Source: Anadara kagoshimensis (Eukaryota > Mollusca > Bivalvia > Arcoida > Arcidae). Taken from it: a DNA stretch of 64,000 bases. A model generated the notes under the pieces. The model had not been told where the DNA came from, did no database searches, and saw nothing but the letters and a program-made list of their open reading frames with translations. Both the position numbers and the translations under genes were made by a program. This document shows, piece after piece, positions 1 to 12,900 of the stretch; position 1 is the stretch's first letter, and each line of letters opens with the position of its first letter. The stretch spans positions 5,316,895 to 5,380,894 of the forward strand of contig CM037862.1 in the NCBI GenBank assembly GCA_021292105.1, written 5' to 3'.

Positions 1-801
1 ACAATTAATAAAACTTCTCTCTAAATTTTTTCATTCTTGAAAAACAAAATTCTTAAGCGTAATGTTCAGACTAATACCTAAGAGTTAAGCTTTAAACAAC
101 CATTATTACTCATCAATGTAATCAAGATGCAAAGTCACAATTACTAAATCTTCCCTCTCAATTTCCTCATTCCTAAAAACAAAATCCTTAATCAATGCCT
201 TAGTGTTGAGCAAGATAAGAAGCACATACCAATTATTCTGAAATGTAGGTTAACTTCTCTGGAAATGTATAAGTTCTAAAAGATATTATGTGAAAACATT
301 GAGGTCTAATTAATTAATGTTATAGCCAGACACTATATTTTACATTTGTCAACATTTTGAGACATACAATATATCGGTAAATAATAAAATTGACAACACT
401 TTTTGTAAAAAAAAAAAAAGTATATAATTCTTCACATTACACCATACACACAAAAATAATGAAACTGCATATACCAGTATTATGAATATTGTACATGTTA
501 CTGTATAAGAAAAAAAATTTGCAGGGAAAACTATTTACAACTTTCACTGTTTGTTTCAATCCACATTAGAAATTATAAAAAGAAAAAGGGTCATCATTGA
601 AACAAGAACTCTCAATTTATGGCAATTTCATTGTTACTAAATATTATAAAAAATGATTATTATTAAAACAAGAACAGACAAGTTTATGACCAAAATCCGT
701 TTTCTTTCTCTTTTTTTACTACTGTGTTTAGGACTTTTCAACTTCAACAATCACTTTCTGTATATAATGGTGTTACTGATAATATTATCCCCGAGTGTTA
801 T
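1..801. other. AT-rich flank, no gene seen
   Basis: No convincing splice sites, domains or repeats. This should be downstream (3') of the minus-strand gene. Short ORFs here are low-complexity and hydrophobic and look incidental. Confidence 0.5.
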
Positions 802-807
802 TTTATT
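802..807 (-). promoter_or_regulatory. Candidate polyadenylation signal AATAAA
   Basis: The minus strand reads AATAAA about 57 bases past the stop of exon 7. It is the first such signal downstream, but in AT-rich DNA this is weak evidence. Confidence 0.35.
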
Positions 808-863
808 ACTGGTTACTTTATATCTATGTCCACAATTTTGTATGCCATGGATCAGAGTTTCTT

Positions 864-940
864 TTACATAAGGAATGCCAGCAGCACTGCAGCCATTAAC
901 ATTGAAATCCATAGGTTAATTTGAAATCCTGAGGTTGCTC
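864..940 (-). CDS. Exon 7: C-terminal GPI-attachment-type tail and stop
   Basis: The acceptor is TTTTCTTTTCCAG|GAGCAACC. In phase with exon 6 it reads GATSGFQIN, then LWISMLMAAVLLAFLM and TAA. Small residues (N, G, A, S) followed by a short spacer and an uncharged 16-residue hydrophobic end are typical of a GPI-anchor signal, so the protein is probably surface-tethered. A single-pass anchor with no cytoplasmic tail is the alternative reading. The acceptor and the first codons are duplicated 140 bp upstream. Confidence 0.75.
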
Positions 941-3900
941 CTGGAAAAGAAAATACAACTTGAACAAGAATTTCTTGAAAATGATTTTTAATAATTGATA
1001 GGGCCCCTTCTTGAATGTCCCAATTAGAGCCCCAACAGCTAAGATTTTGCAAATGTTAATTTGAAATCCTGAGGTTGCTCCTGGAAAAGAAAATACAACT
1101 TGAACAAGAATTTCTTGAAAATGATTTTTAATAATTGATAGGGCCCCTTCTTGAATGTCCCAATTAGAGCCCCAACAGCTAAGATTTTGCAAATTCAACA
1201 CTACAGGTTACAATGATGCAAGATATTAAATATCTTTGGTCCTAAGGACTCTTACATTATAACAAGATTTCTGCCATTTGGGTAGCAAATGCTACCGCAC
1301 AGCTAACCAGTATCTTACATGATAGTAAAATGGTTTTGTGGTACATCACAAGACTATCTAAGATTCTATCTCTGCCTTGTAGTGGAGACATAGAAATCTC
1401 AACCTAAGGGATGAGTTTCTTTATTTCCATGACTGAGGTTTGCCAAGGTGTGAAAAAAAGAATCTTATCCCAAAAGGGTGAGACTTCTATGTTGTCACAG
1501 ACAGCTAACCGTATCTTATATGGTAGTAAACTGATTTTCTGATACATCCCAAGACCAAAGATTCTACTCCTGCCTTGTAGTAAAATCTTACACCGTTAAC
1601 AGTGTAAGGAGATAGAGACATCTCAAATGAGGATGAATATTTTCCTGTCCTAAATGTCCTTTAGCCAGTTCTAGACATAGTTCATCTGGGTTTAAAATGT
1701 CTTACACTGTGTAGGATTCTTTCTCTCACATTTGCAACATAAAACATGATTTGTAAACAAATATCTGCATCAAATGGTCAGTTTTCATGCATCCATCTTC
1801 AACATCTTTGAGTTTTGTTGATATTCTTACGTAAAGTGATTATGACGTCATCAATTTAGTGTCTGTAAGTGATCTGTCACATAGGGAAGGTCCTTTATCT
1901 TTTTATAGAATCAAATTTAAAGTCAGAGAAATCTAAATTTATACTTATTTAAATTTATACACACTCAATTTAATTTATCTCTTAAATTACACTCTTTTAT
2001 TTAAGGAATAACTGTGATATTATTTTTTTATTGGTGTATAAAAGAAAAAACGATTTGCACACTGAATAATGCGCGTAGCGCATTATTTAGAAGTGTGCAA
2101 ATCGTTTTTCTTTTATACACCGATAAAAAAAATAATATCAGTTATTTCTTATAATTTAATTTAGACATTCCTAATTTATTCAAGAAATTAAAAAAAAAAA
2201 ACCAAAAATCTGAAACAAATAATATCTACACCGATAGTCATCATGAGGCGGATGAATATGACCCGATTGTTTTTTTATAATCAGCCAATCAGCCAAAATG
2301 GGGCAAGTGGGCGGAGCTAATCTAGATTTTTTTTTATTGAGGTATGAAGAAGAAAAATTGGTCACGTAGTCTCCATTGTTTTGTATTGTGTTCTGTTATA
2401 TAAACAAATTTTAATTAAATTATTATGGGATTATATAAATATGCATTTCTTTAGGTAAAATAGGTTTAATTTCAAATTCTGTGCACTAAATTCCCAGAAT
2501 CATGATCCTGGCCACTTTTTTAAATCAAAAAAGTCATGCACTAAGCATAAAACACATTTTCAACCAACAAAATATAACCTACCATTACATTTGTAGTTTT
2601 GATTATTCATAGTAGTCATAAATTTGACAAACAAATTTGAGAAGTCACTTGCAACTTTTTCATCACAGTATTTTACAGAAGCGTCTTTAATGCACATCTT
2701 TTCTTTTTCCAATCGGCTATAAAAATACAGATAAAACAAAATTAGTGGAAGTACATGTAATATTCTAATATGACCTGTGTTTTCTTTCAAATGAAACATG
2801 AAGAGAGCCAGCTGTGGTATAACAACCGATACTAGGCATCGCTGCTCCGTTTAAATGACATACGCCCTTGCTTATCTTATGACATCATGCTATGGTCTGC
2901 AAACAATGGCTGTGACTAATTTTCATACAAAAAATCATTTATTTTAATGGAGGTTATCTCAACTGCCGAATAGTTTCGATGGACCTTTTTGCAAATAGAT
3001 AGTAAAGTGTACTTCTAAAGAAAGAGTTTGCAATGTTTATTTCAATCCTTTTTATCATGTTAGAATTGATATGATCAACATTTACCCATTGTATTTCTTT
3101 GAAAAATACATAGGTCATTGTTAACCTACAGCAAATATATCACTTGGAGGTAAGCAGTTTGTAAGCACTTTGCTTCATTTTATAAAGTTACAATGATATG
3201 GGAGCAAGCTCTACCATAGCATATTTATTAAGAAACAAATACACCATAATTAGGGGAAGTATAGGTATAATTGCTGCATAGACAAATAAATTTGACAATT
3301 GGAAAATTGAAGTCATCAAAGATGGCTGCCAATGACCTTATTGGAGATCTGATTGGAAATCTACATCAGGGTTGTTACACACAATTTTCTGTGCTTTATA
3401 ACAGTGAGAATGTAATGGTCTGGGACAGATTTAGATGAAATTTCCAATGTGGGATGCTGTGAAACACAAAACAAATGGGGGATTAATGTAGCAGTCTGAG
3501 TAGCTCAGTTTGCAGAGCACTCATCTATACTATGGGAGGTCCCAGGTTCAATACCTCGTCTGACCCTGCATTTGTTCTCCATTACAAGAGTAAAACTGAC
3601 TTACCTACACATCTCTGCTTGGGACTCATACCTGACCTGAGTCATGTTAGTGGAAGAGCATTTATCTACTTCCGCAAGCATTGCCTTATTTCTAACACAT
3701 TCAAAATCATTTTCCATTAAAGCTGAAAATATCAATGAAACTCAAGTTGGTGATAAACCACTGCAGTAGCTTAGTTGGTAGAGTGCTGGCTCGGTAAGTG
3801 AACCATGACCAGATTTGACCCAATACTTGAAAGTGGGTAGTGACTGTTTTTTTGCCAAGGACTAGGCATTACGAAATGAAAGTCACAGATTTTTCAGATG

Positions 3901-6900
3901 GGACCTTAAAATAAACAAGATCCTGTGTCACTTTAGGTATGACATGATAAAGAACATTGCTGTGTAATGCCATCAGTCGAACACACATCTGCAAAACATC
4001 TACACCAGAATAGGTAAGTGAAGAATATTTTACATTTGCTGTGTGCTTAGGGACTGCACAAGAATGGTTCTTTAGCATGCCATGTCTTTTAAGCTCTCTT
4101 CCAAAAGATTTCGTGACTTACATTCTAAATTCCCAATTTTTTGACAAATAACAGTCACTATTTTTAAACTCATAGCTAGACTTTGCCAAGATTCAATAAG
4201 CAAGACATCCCACAAACAGAGGATGTACTTTACCTGCATCTGTAGGAACCACTGTGACTGTGACAGTGAAAATCTCTTTATATCCATAGAAAATCAAATA
4301 AATTTGAATGAAGTTTGATATTTTTTACTTACTTGTACCTAGTCGTAATAGGAAATCTGTATATGATCTGCAATTGTCATAAAGTATGTCTGTACAGAAT
4401 GGAAAATGTTGGCGGTATGGGAATTTTACACATGCGAAAATGACAATGTTTACACCAGAAGTGATGTCTTGATTTTACGTCATATGCGAAACAGAATCCG
4501 CCATTTGCCTGGTTTTTCAACATGTTAAATCCCCATAGCACCAACGTTTTACCTTGTGCAGATATATTTTGGGCTAATCGCGGATGCGCATACAGATTTC
4601 CTGTTATGACTAGGTACAAGTAAGTGAAAAATATCGATGACTGTGCCGAGTTACATTTCCAAGTGCCGAGTGATTTTCTTATTCGACTAGGCACTGTGCC
4701 AAGTGGAATTAAAAATTCTATCTAAGGCCTGAACAAATATAATATATCAATGGCATTACACAGTGTCATGTTGTGAAAGGTGTGATATTAAATTTTTTTT
4801 AAAAATTCGCAATCATTTGATATTGAAGCAGAAGTGATTGTTAATATAAATATTACTATTTCAGCAGTTGCAGTACTACTGCTACCTGCGGTAGGACATT
4901 CGTCCATGTGTTCATGTTCACTCGTGATTTTTTCAGTCACAAGTGGTAGCTGCTGCCGTAGAATCACTAGAGGATTTGGTCTTGGCAGTGTAGTATTGTA
5001 ATTTTATTTTACTCACTGTTACATCAGCAGATCAGATTTTTTTAGCGCAGTACTTGCTTTTGTGTGACATGACTTCCTTGACTTCCATAAACAACAAACA
5101 AGATCGTAATCGTATATATCGCGGAGATGTTTGTAACTTCCTCATCTATAATTGGCCTCAATACAAACATCTAAATGACGAATTTGATTATTCTTCGAGT
5201 TCCATTTCACCATGAAGCAGAGAGTAACATAAAATGCAGGTTAATATCGAGCGACATCATTATTAGAATTGGATAACTGTCATCCGATTATGATCCTAGT
5301 GTTGATGATCTTGTGATTTTTTTTTATTAAATTGATAATCGTAGCCATTGGGAAATTTCTACTACAGAATTGGGAAAAATACATGCTTTTTTGCATTGGG
5401 AATGGGTCCTTTTACTGGACATTGTGGATACTATATAAATCACTCTAATTCGCCACAATTACAGATGGATTTAAGTGGCAATGAATGAATATTGCAAATT
5501 TTCAAACCCTATTGTAATTTGCATTACAGTCCCTTTCTTGGCGGCTCAGTGGGAATTAATGTCCAAATCTGCATCAGACCTGCAGGATGCGGGTCAGTTT
5601 GCAGCTCTGCATTAAGAAAACAATCTATATTTTTTACCTTACCTGGATAAACATCCTGGCATAATAGAGTCAACATCTTCTTTGTCATTTCCATTTGTTT
5701 TATGCTCTTTGTTTCCGCATCAACATTAGATTCACATTTGCTATTTTTAAAGAAGTTGGTTAAACATGTCATTACTGGCTTGGCATTACTGAAAGAAAGG
5801 ACCAAAACATTTCAGCCTTGGCAATTACGATACACCCATTTTAAATATGAATGGGAGAATAACTTCAAGAAATAAAGTATAACTGTAGGTTATGGTCTCT
5901 GGAATAATAAAAATCAAACACAGGTTATTGCCTCTGGACTAATAAACATCAAACACAGGTTATTGTCTCTGGGGAAATAAACATCAAACACAGGGTATTG
6001 TCTCTGTGGAAATAAACATCAAACACAGGTTATTGTCTCTGGGGAAATAAACATCAAACACAGGTAATTGTCTCTGGGCTAATAAACATCAAACACAGGT
6101 TACTGTCTCTGGAGAAATAAACATCAAACACAGGGTATGCACTCTGGAAAAATAAACGTCAAACATAGGGTATCCACTCTGGGGAAATAAACATCAAACA
6201 CAGGACATGCACTCTGGAAAAATAAACATCAAACACAGGTTAAGGTCTCTGGGGAAATAAACATCAAACACAGGTTATTGTCTCCGGGAAATAAACATCA
6301 AACACAAGTTATTGTCTCTGGGGAAATAAACATCAAACACAAGTTATTGTCTCTGGGGAAATAAACATCAAACACAGGTTATTGTCTCCGGGGAAATAAA
6401 CATCAAACACAGGTTATTGTCTCCCGGGAAATAAACATCAAACACATGTTATTGTCTTTAGGGAAATAAACATCAAACACAGGGTATGCACTTTGGAAAA
6501 ATAAACATCAAACACAGGTTATTGTCTCTGTGGAAATAAACAGCAGACACAGGTTAATGTCTCTGTGGAAATAAACAGCAAAAACAGGTTTTTGTCTCTG
6601 TGGAAATAAACAGCAAACACAGGTTATTGTCATTAGGGAAATAAACATCAAACACAGGGTATGCACTTTGGAAAAATAAACATCAAACACAGGTTATTGT
6701 CTCTGTGGAAATAAACATCAAACACAGGTTATTGTCCCTGTGGAAATAAACATCAAACACAGGTTATTGTCTCTGTGGAAATAAACAGCAAACAGAGGGT
6801 ATTGTCTCTGTGGAAATAAACAGCAAACACAGGGTATTGTCTCTGTGGAAATAAACTGCAAACACAGGGTATTGTCTCTGTGGAAATAAACAGCAAACAC

Positions 6901-9900
6901 AGGGTATTGTCTCTGGGCTAATAAACAGCAAACACAGGGTATTGTCTCTGGGGAAATAAACAGCAAACACAGGGTATTGTATCTGGGGAAATTAAAATCA
7001 ACGTTTCATTCTTTACCTGCATAGTGGTTGTAACTGTTCTTTGGTAGGAAAACCATTGATGCCTGTAAGAGTACCTAGGTTTACCGTTTTGTTTACATTC
7101 TTCATACATTGAAACAGTTTGTAAAGTGAGCATTCTAAAAAAAAATAAAACAAATTGAAATGTTGAAAGTACAAAATTAATTAACATTATATTGCTCAAT
7201 TATTGAAACGATGAAGTACCACTATGGAAGCTCAGTTGGTTCTTGCTCCATATGTAGGCAGTCATGGGTTTGAACCCTGGCTTGGGTCTTGCACAAAGTC
7301 ACATCAGTCATAGAATTTTAAAAAAGAAACCCTCCCTGCAAATTCCACAAAGTGCATAACAAAAAACTCAAAAAGTGGTTTTTTTTGGTAGAGTTATCTC
7401 CCTTTCAGTTTTGTAAAGCAGCTGTGTTGATCCTGTGTTTGTTTCTCTGGCATTTCACATTGGTGCTTCACTTTATTTAAAATAACAAAAGCAATAATAA
7501 AAAATAAATAAACAAGTATAATATGAAATATAGATGTTATAACATTAGGTTTTTAAATATATAGTGTATATTTTTTAAAATATGTTTAATATATATAGTT
7601 TGTAAGCCGAAAGTTAAGTCGGCAAAACGACAGTATGAGGTGATCATCTTTACATGGAAGGCCTAACAGTTGAAAGTTTAACTCAGCATAACAACAGTAT
7701 GAGGTAATCATCTCCATATGATAGACCTACTGGTAATAAACAAACCTAGAAAGTTTTAAATCAATCTGTGAGATACTGTAGGAGTTGCTTGCACTAAACT
7801 GAGGCATTATGTATTAAATATACCAAGTCTAAAAAAGAGGCCCAATAGGGCCTGTACAACTCACTTGGGCCGTTAACAGTACAAAAACACATTAAATACT
7901 ACATTTAAGGAGCAATAACTCTGATGTGGATATTTAGATATTTATGAAACTTGCTACTTGCATCTGTGACCTTGACCTTCGAACCAATGACCATAATCTA
8001 TATATCAAAATGATTGTTACATCAATACCAACATTATTACAATGTACATGCCTATACAAAAAGTTTAATTTTTTGAGATAATGAACCTTGTTGGTATTGT
8101 TTTGCTACTGTGACCTTGACCTTTGGACCAATGACCTTTTTCTATACATCAAAATGATTGTTGTATCAATACCTACAACATTCTAATATACATGCTTATA
8201 CAAAAAGTTCATAGTTTTCAAGATAATTAACCATTTCAGTATTCTTTCGCATCTGTGACTTTAACCTTCAAACCAATGACCTAAATACATACATCAAAAT
8301 GACCGTTACATCAAAACCAACAACATTCAAATAAACATGCCTATACAAAAAGTTAATAGTTTTCAAGATAATGAACTATTTCAGTATTATTTTGCATCTG
8401 TGACCTTGACCTTTGAACCAATGACCTTAATCTATATATAAAAATGATCATTACATCAATACCAACAATATTCCAATGTACTTGCCTATACAAAAAATTT
8501 ATAGTTCCCAAGATAATTAACTATTTTGATGTTGATTTGCTACTGTGACCTTGACCTTTGGACCCATGACCTTTTTCTATACATAAAAATGATCGTTGTA
8601 TCAATACCTACAACATTCTAATATACATGCTTATACAAAAAGTTCATAGTTCTCAAGATAATGGACCATTTCAGTATTTTTTGCATCTGTGACCTTGACC
8701 TTTGAACCAATGACCTTAAACTATATATCAAAATGATCGATACATCAAAACCAACAACATTCCAATATACATGCCTATACAAAATTTTTACAGTTTTCAA
8801 GATAATTACCCATTTTGGCATTGATGCTACTGTGACCTTGACCTTTGAACCCATGACCTTTTTATATACATCAAAATGATAATTGTATCAATACATACAA
8901 CATTCTAATATACATGCCTACACAAAAAGTTTATAGTTTTCGAGATAATTATAATTAGAGGTAAAAAAAAATAGGTCACGACCTTCACAATTGACCTTGA
9001 CCTCATTTTGAAGATACTAACAATAAGATGTCAAAATTGAAAACCCCATGTCATTATCTGGTCAAATAGTCAAGTTATATCAATTTGAAGCTATTTTACA
9101 ATTTTTTTCAAAATTAAACGAAAAATGCGTAACCCATTTTTTGACCGAATTTCACGAAATGAACAAACTGCAGGCATAAGACCCTATAGAAGCCAAATAT
9201 CACATCAGATTTTTTTCTACCATCATCGATTTCAGAGAAGATTTTTCAAGATTTTTGCATCCCAGGTCACTGTGACCTAGTTTTGCACCAACCCAGACAT
9301 GCTTCTGACCAAGTCTCGTTGAAATCTGCTAAGTATTTTCAGAGGAGAAGTCGAAAATGTGTGTTAACCAAGCACACACACATGCATGCACGCACATACA
9401 CACACTGCACCATACCACATGACCCCTTGGTCAGGTGAGTTAAAAACATTATTTTGGAGTTTTCTACCACTTTTTTTCACAAATTTGGCTATAAAAATGC
9501 TTATTTCAACCATTGCAAGGGCCCTGCCTATTAGTATATAAGGGACAACACATTCATGTTTTCAGCTCATAAGTCTTTTGGTGCAGGACAAGATGTATTT
9601 AGTTTTTACTGCTTAAGGTCACTGTGACCTTGAATATAGGTCAATGTCAACCAGCTTCACAAACTTAGTAGAGCTTCATGTTCTGATGAAATATATCATA
9701 TGAAGTTCTACTAAGAGGCTTTTGGTTCAAAACAAAGACGTTTTAAGGTTTTACAGCTTAAGGTCTCTGTGACATTAAATATAGGTCAAGGTCAAGCAGC
9801 TTCGCAAACTTGGTAGACCTTTTTTGTCCTGATACTATACATAAAGTTCAAGCTCATTAGCCTTTCAGTTCATGACAAGAAGATGTTTTGCAAACTTAGT

Positions 9901-12900
9901 AGACTTTCTTGTCCTGATGCTTAATATGAAGTTTCAAGATCATAGGCCTTTCGGTTCATGACAAAAAGATGTATTAAGGTTTAACAACTTTAGGTCCCTG
10001 AGACCTTGAATGCAGGCCAAGGTCAATCAGCTTTGCAAACTTAAAAGAGCTTCATGTCCTGATGCTACATATGAAGTTTCACACTCCTAGGCTTTTTGGT
10101 TCATGACAAGAAGACATATTAAGTTTTTACTGTTTAAGGTCACAGTGACTTTGAATGTAGATCACGGTCAACCAGCTTCCTAAACTTGGTAGACCTTTTG
10201 TCTTGATGCTATATATGAAGTTTTAAGCTCATAGGTCTTTTAGTTCATGACAAGAAGATGTGTTAGGGGTTTACAGCTTTAGGTCACTTTTTACTAGGAT
10301 GTAGGTCAAAGTCAATCAGCTTCACAGACTTGGTAAAGCCTTATGTCCTGTTTCAAGATCATATGCCTTTGGGTTCATGACAAGAAGATGATTAAAGGTT
10401 TTAACATTTAGGCTAATTTAGCAAACTTTGCAAATGGCAGTTATTGCCAATGGAACAGCCATACTAAATTTTATCATTATAGGCTTACTTGTTCTAAAGA
10501 AGCTGAAAATGTGTAATTGTTTACAACGCACAGCTCACATCAAATAATCAAAAGTGTAAGTTGAAACACAAATTTGATTATATTATCCACTAAATGATGA
10601 AATACTTTGTCACTTTTGCGGAATTAATCCATACCTGATCCAGAACAGTGAGTAGAAAACCCTGCAGCAGTTTGTTGAGAATTGCTGTAAGCTGGATCAT
10701 TTTTGCAATTGTCTGGAACATTGTTTAGGCATGTTTGGAAAGTGGCTATATCACTGCAAAACAAACAATAAAAAATACAAATGTTAACTACTGTAAATGT
10801 ATTTATTTTTGTGGTGTACTAATTATCACTTATTGCATGGTTGTTGGTTTTGCCAAAAAATCAATAACGAGTGAAAAATATATTATGCATGTTATGCTTA
10901 TTGTGTTATAGTTAAAGTGCATATTTGAAATCTGTGAAATTACCTCAAAAATAAATGCATGTGAAATTATTTATAAATACTTTAGGAAAAAAAAACAATT
11001 AGTCAGGACTTTTCCTACTCTATATTTACTATCAAACTTTGGAGGCATTCCCAACAATACAAAAATGAAGTTTTTTTCCCCATATAGAGATAAAAATCCA
11101 AATCCAGATTGACTTTTATCCATATTTTCATTAATTAAATTGTGTTCTTTTCCTTCTCATATTTTAGTGTCACCTACTAATTAGAGCCTCAGATTTAGTG
11201 TTTACCTTCAATAGTTTTCCCAAATTGAGTCGATATGAAAATTCTCAATTAAAGTAGGACAAAGCCCTGTCAGTATAATCCATGTGGATGTTATGATCCA
11301 CTGGTTTCGCTGGGTAAAGATCTGGTGTGTTCAGATTTTACGTCGAGATTGATTTTACCAATAGCAAATATATTCGAAATTGGTTGATACTGTGTCATCA
11401 GTTAACTATATTCTGCAATTTGGCAATCTTTGCTTACAACAGTTGATATCAAATTTAGCAATTTTATTTGGCAAATGTACATGTATATTACCATAGACTT
11501 TTTATACCTGTATAACCATAAGCATGCAACTTCTTACACCGATTGATTAGGATTAAATAGTCAAATTTAGAATTAAATCCAAATTTAATGATTTTGAAAT
11601 GATAAAATATTTAATTGAGTGAGATTTGTAAATAAAGCCTTCCAAAAAAATCACTGTCTTAAATGATGGACAATCAGATCATATGGTGAAAACAAAATGA
11701 CAGATCTAAAAACATATTTATGTTTTTGATCAAAATAATGCATAATTTGACCCAATATGACAAGTTTCTTTTATTTATACTTTAATTAGCACTTAATTAG
11801 TGTATTTAAGCCATTTATAATGTTATATAGCCTATATATATATATCCTACCTCTCACTAGTTTCTGTGAATTTCATTCGACGATGCTGGTCACGTGGTGA
11901 CCTAATATAATCCATATCGGGTCAGGTCTGTTCATATCCAGTCAGTATGAGTGTTATTTCCCCTGACCAACATCAATGGCGCCCGCCTCGTAGTAAACAC
12001 GTCATATTTATCACAAGTATTTACGGCAAATACAGACACTAGTAAAGGTGTTGTGATATTGAAACAAAATATTTGATATCCAAGGATAAAAGTGCAATTG
12101 ATTTCTTTGACGAAAGCTGCTTGTAAGTCAAATTCATTATTATTTTCAATATTTTGTCAGACAGAATGCCAAACGACGGTATTTCTAACTCAGTCACCAT
12201 TCACATGTCGCTGTGTGGATACATTCAAATTGGCTTTGTAAATGATTTATTGATATGATCGGTATGATATAAAAGTTACACAGTGTTTTAGTGACATAAT
12301 ATGATATATAAAAAGTTTGTTTGGAGCTATAGGTTACTAAAACATACAGCAGTGTCTCATCCTGGACCTCTCTCCGGTCTCCGTATCCGTGTACTGTATG
12401 TTTGTTTAAAGGTATCCACCGTGGGTATTCAGGGTGATCGGTAGGATATAATCGTTACACAGTCTGTTGGTGACCTAATATGGTTTATACAGGGTCAGTA
12501 AATTCCATATCTGGGCTCGGGCTTCGCCCTCGCCCGATATGGAATTTACTGACCCTGTATAAACCATATTAGGTCACCAACAGACTGTGTAACTAATAAT
12601 ATATATATATAAAAACATAATAATAAAATATGTGGAAATAACTCATTTGCTTTTGCTGCGTATGGGGCAATAACCATTTCAATTTTATTTTAGCAATTGA
12701 AAGATATACAAAGTTTCACTTTATTCATTTTTATAAACCATCAATTTAATAATATAACATACAAGTATTTATTCTTGGCCAATATTTGAAATGTTAAAAA
12801 TTAAAGTGAATAAAAGTTTATAATCATATGTAGAGTGGCCTGAAGTAGAGTAAGGCCCCTGTCAGGATTATTTCACTTGTCCCTATAAGCACTATCATAC

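Noticed and set aside
4233-4290. Missing type A exon ending at TGCAG|GTAAAG
   Set aside because: The donor resembles the expected one, but the required frame meets a stop within 45 bases and the second and third cysteine positions do not fit.
4377-4694. 105-residue minus-strand ORF with several cysteines as part of the cysteine-module gene
   Set aside because: It spans the interior and one terminus of a MITE, lacks matching splice sites, and its cysteine pattern does not match either exon type.
6508-7199. Cysteine-rich repeat protein (CCLFPQRQYPVFAVY) on the minus strand
   Set aside because: It is a translation of the 35-bp minisatellite in an intron and is open in several frames, so it is not evidence of coding.
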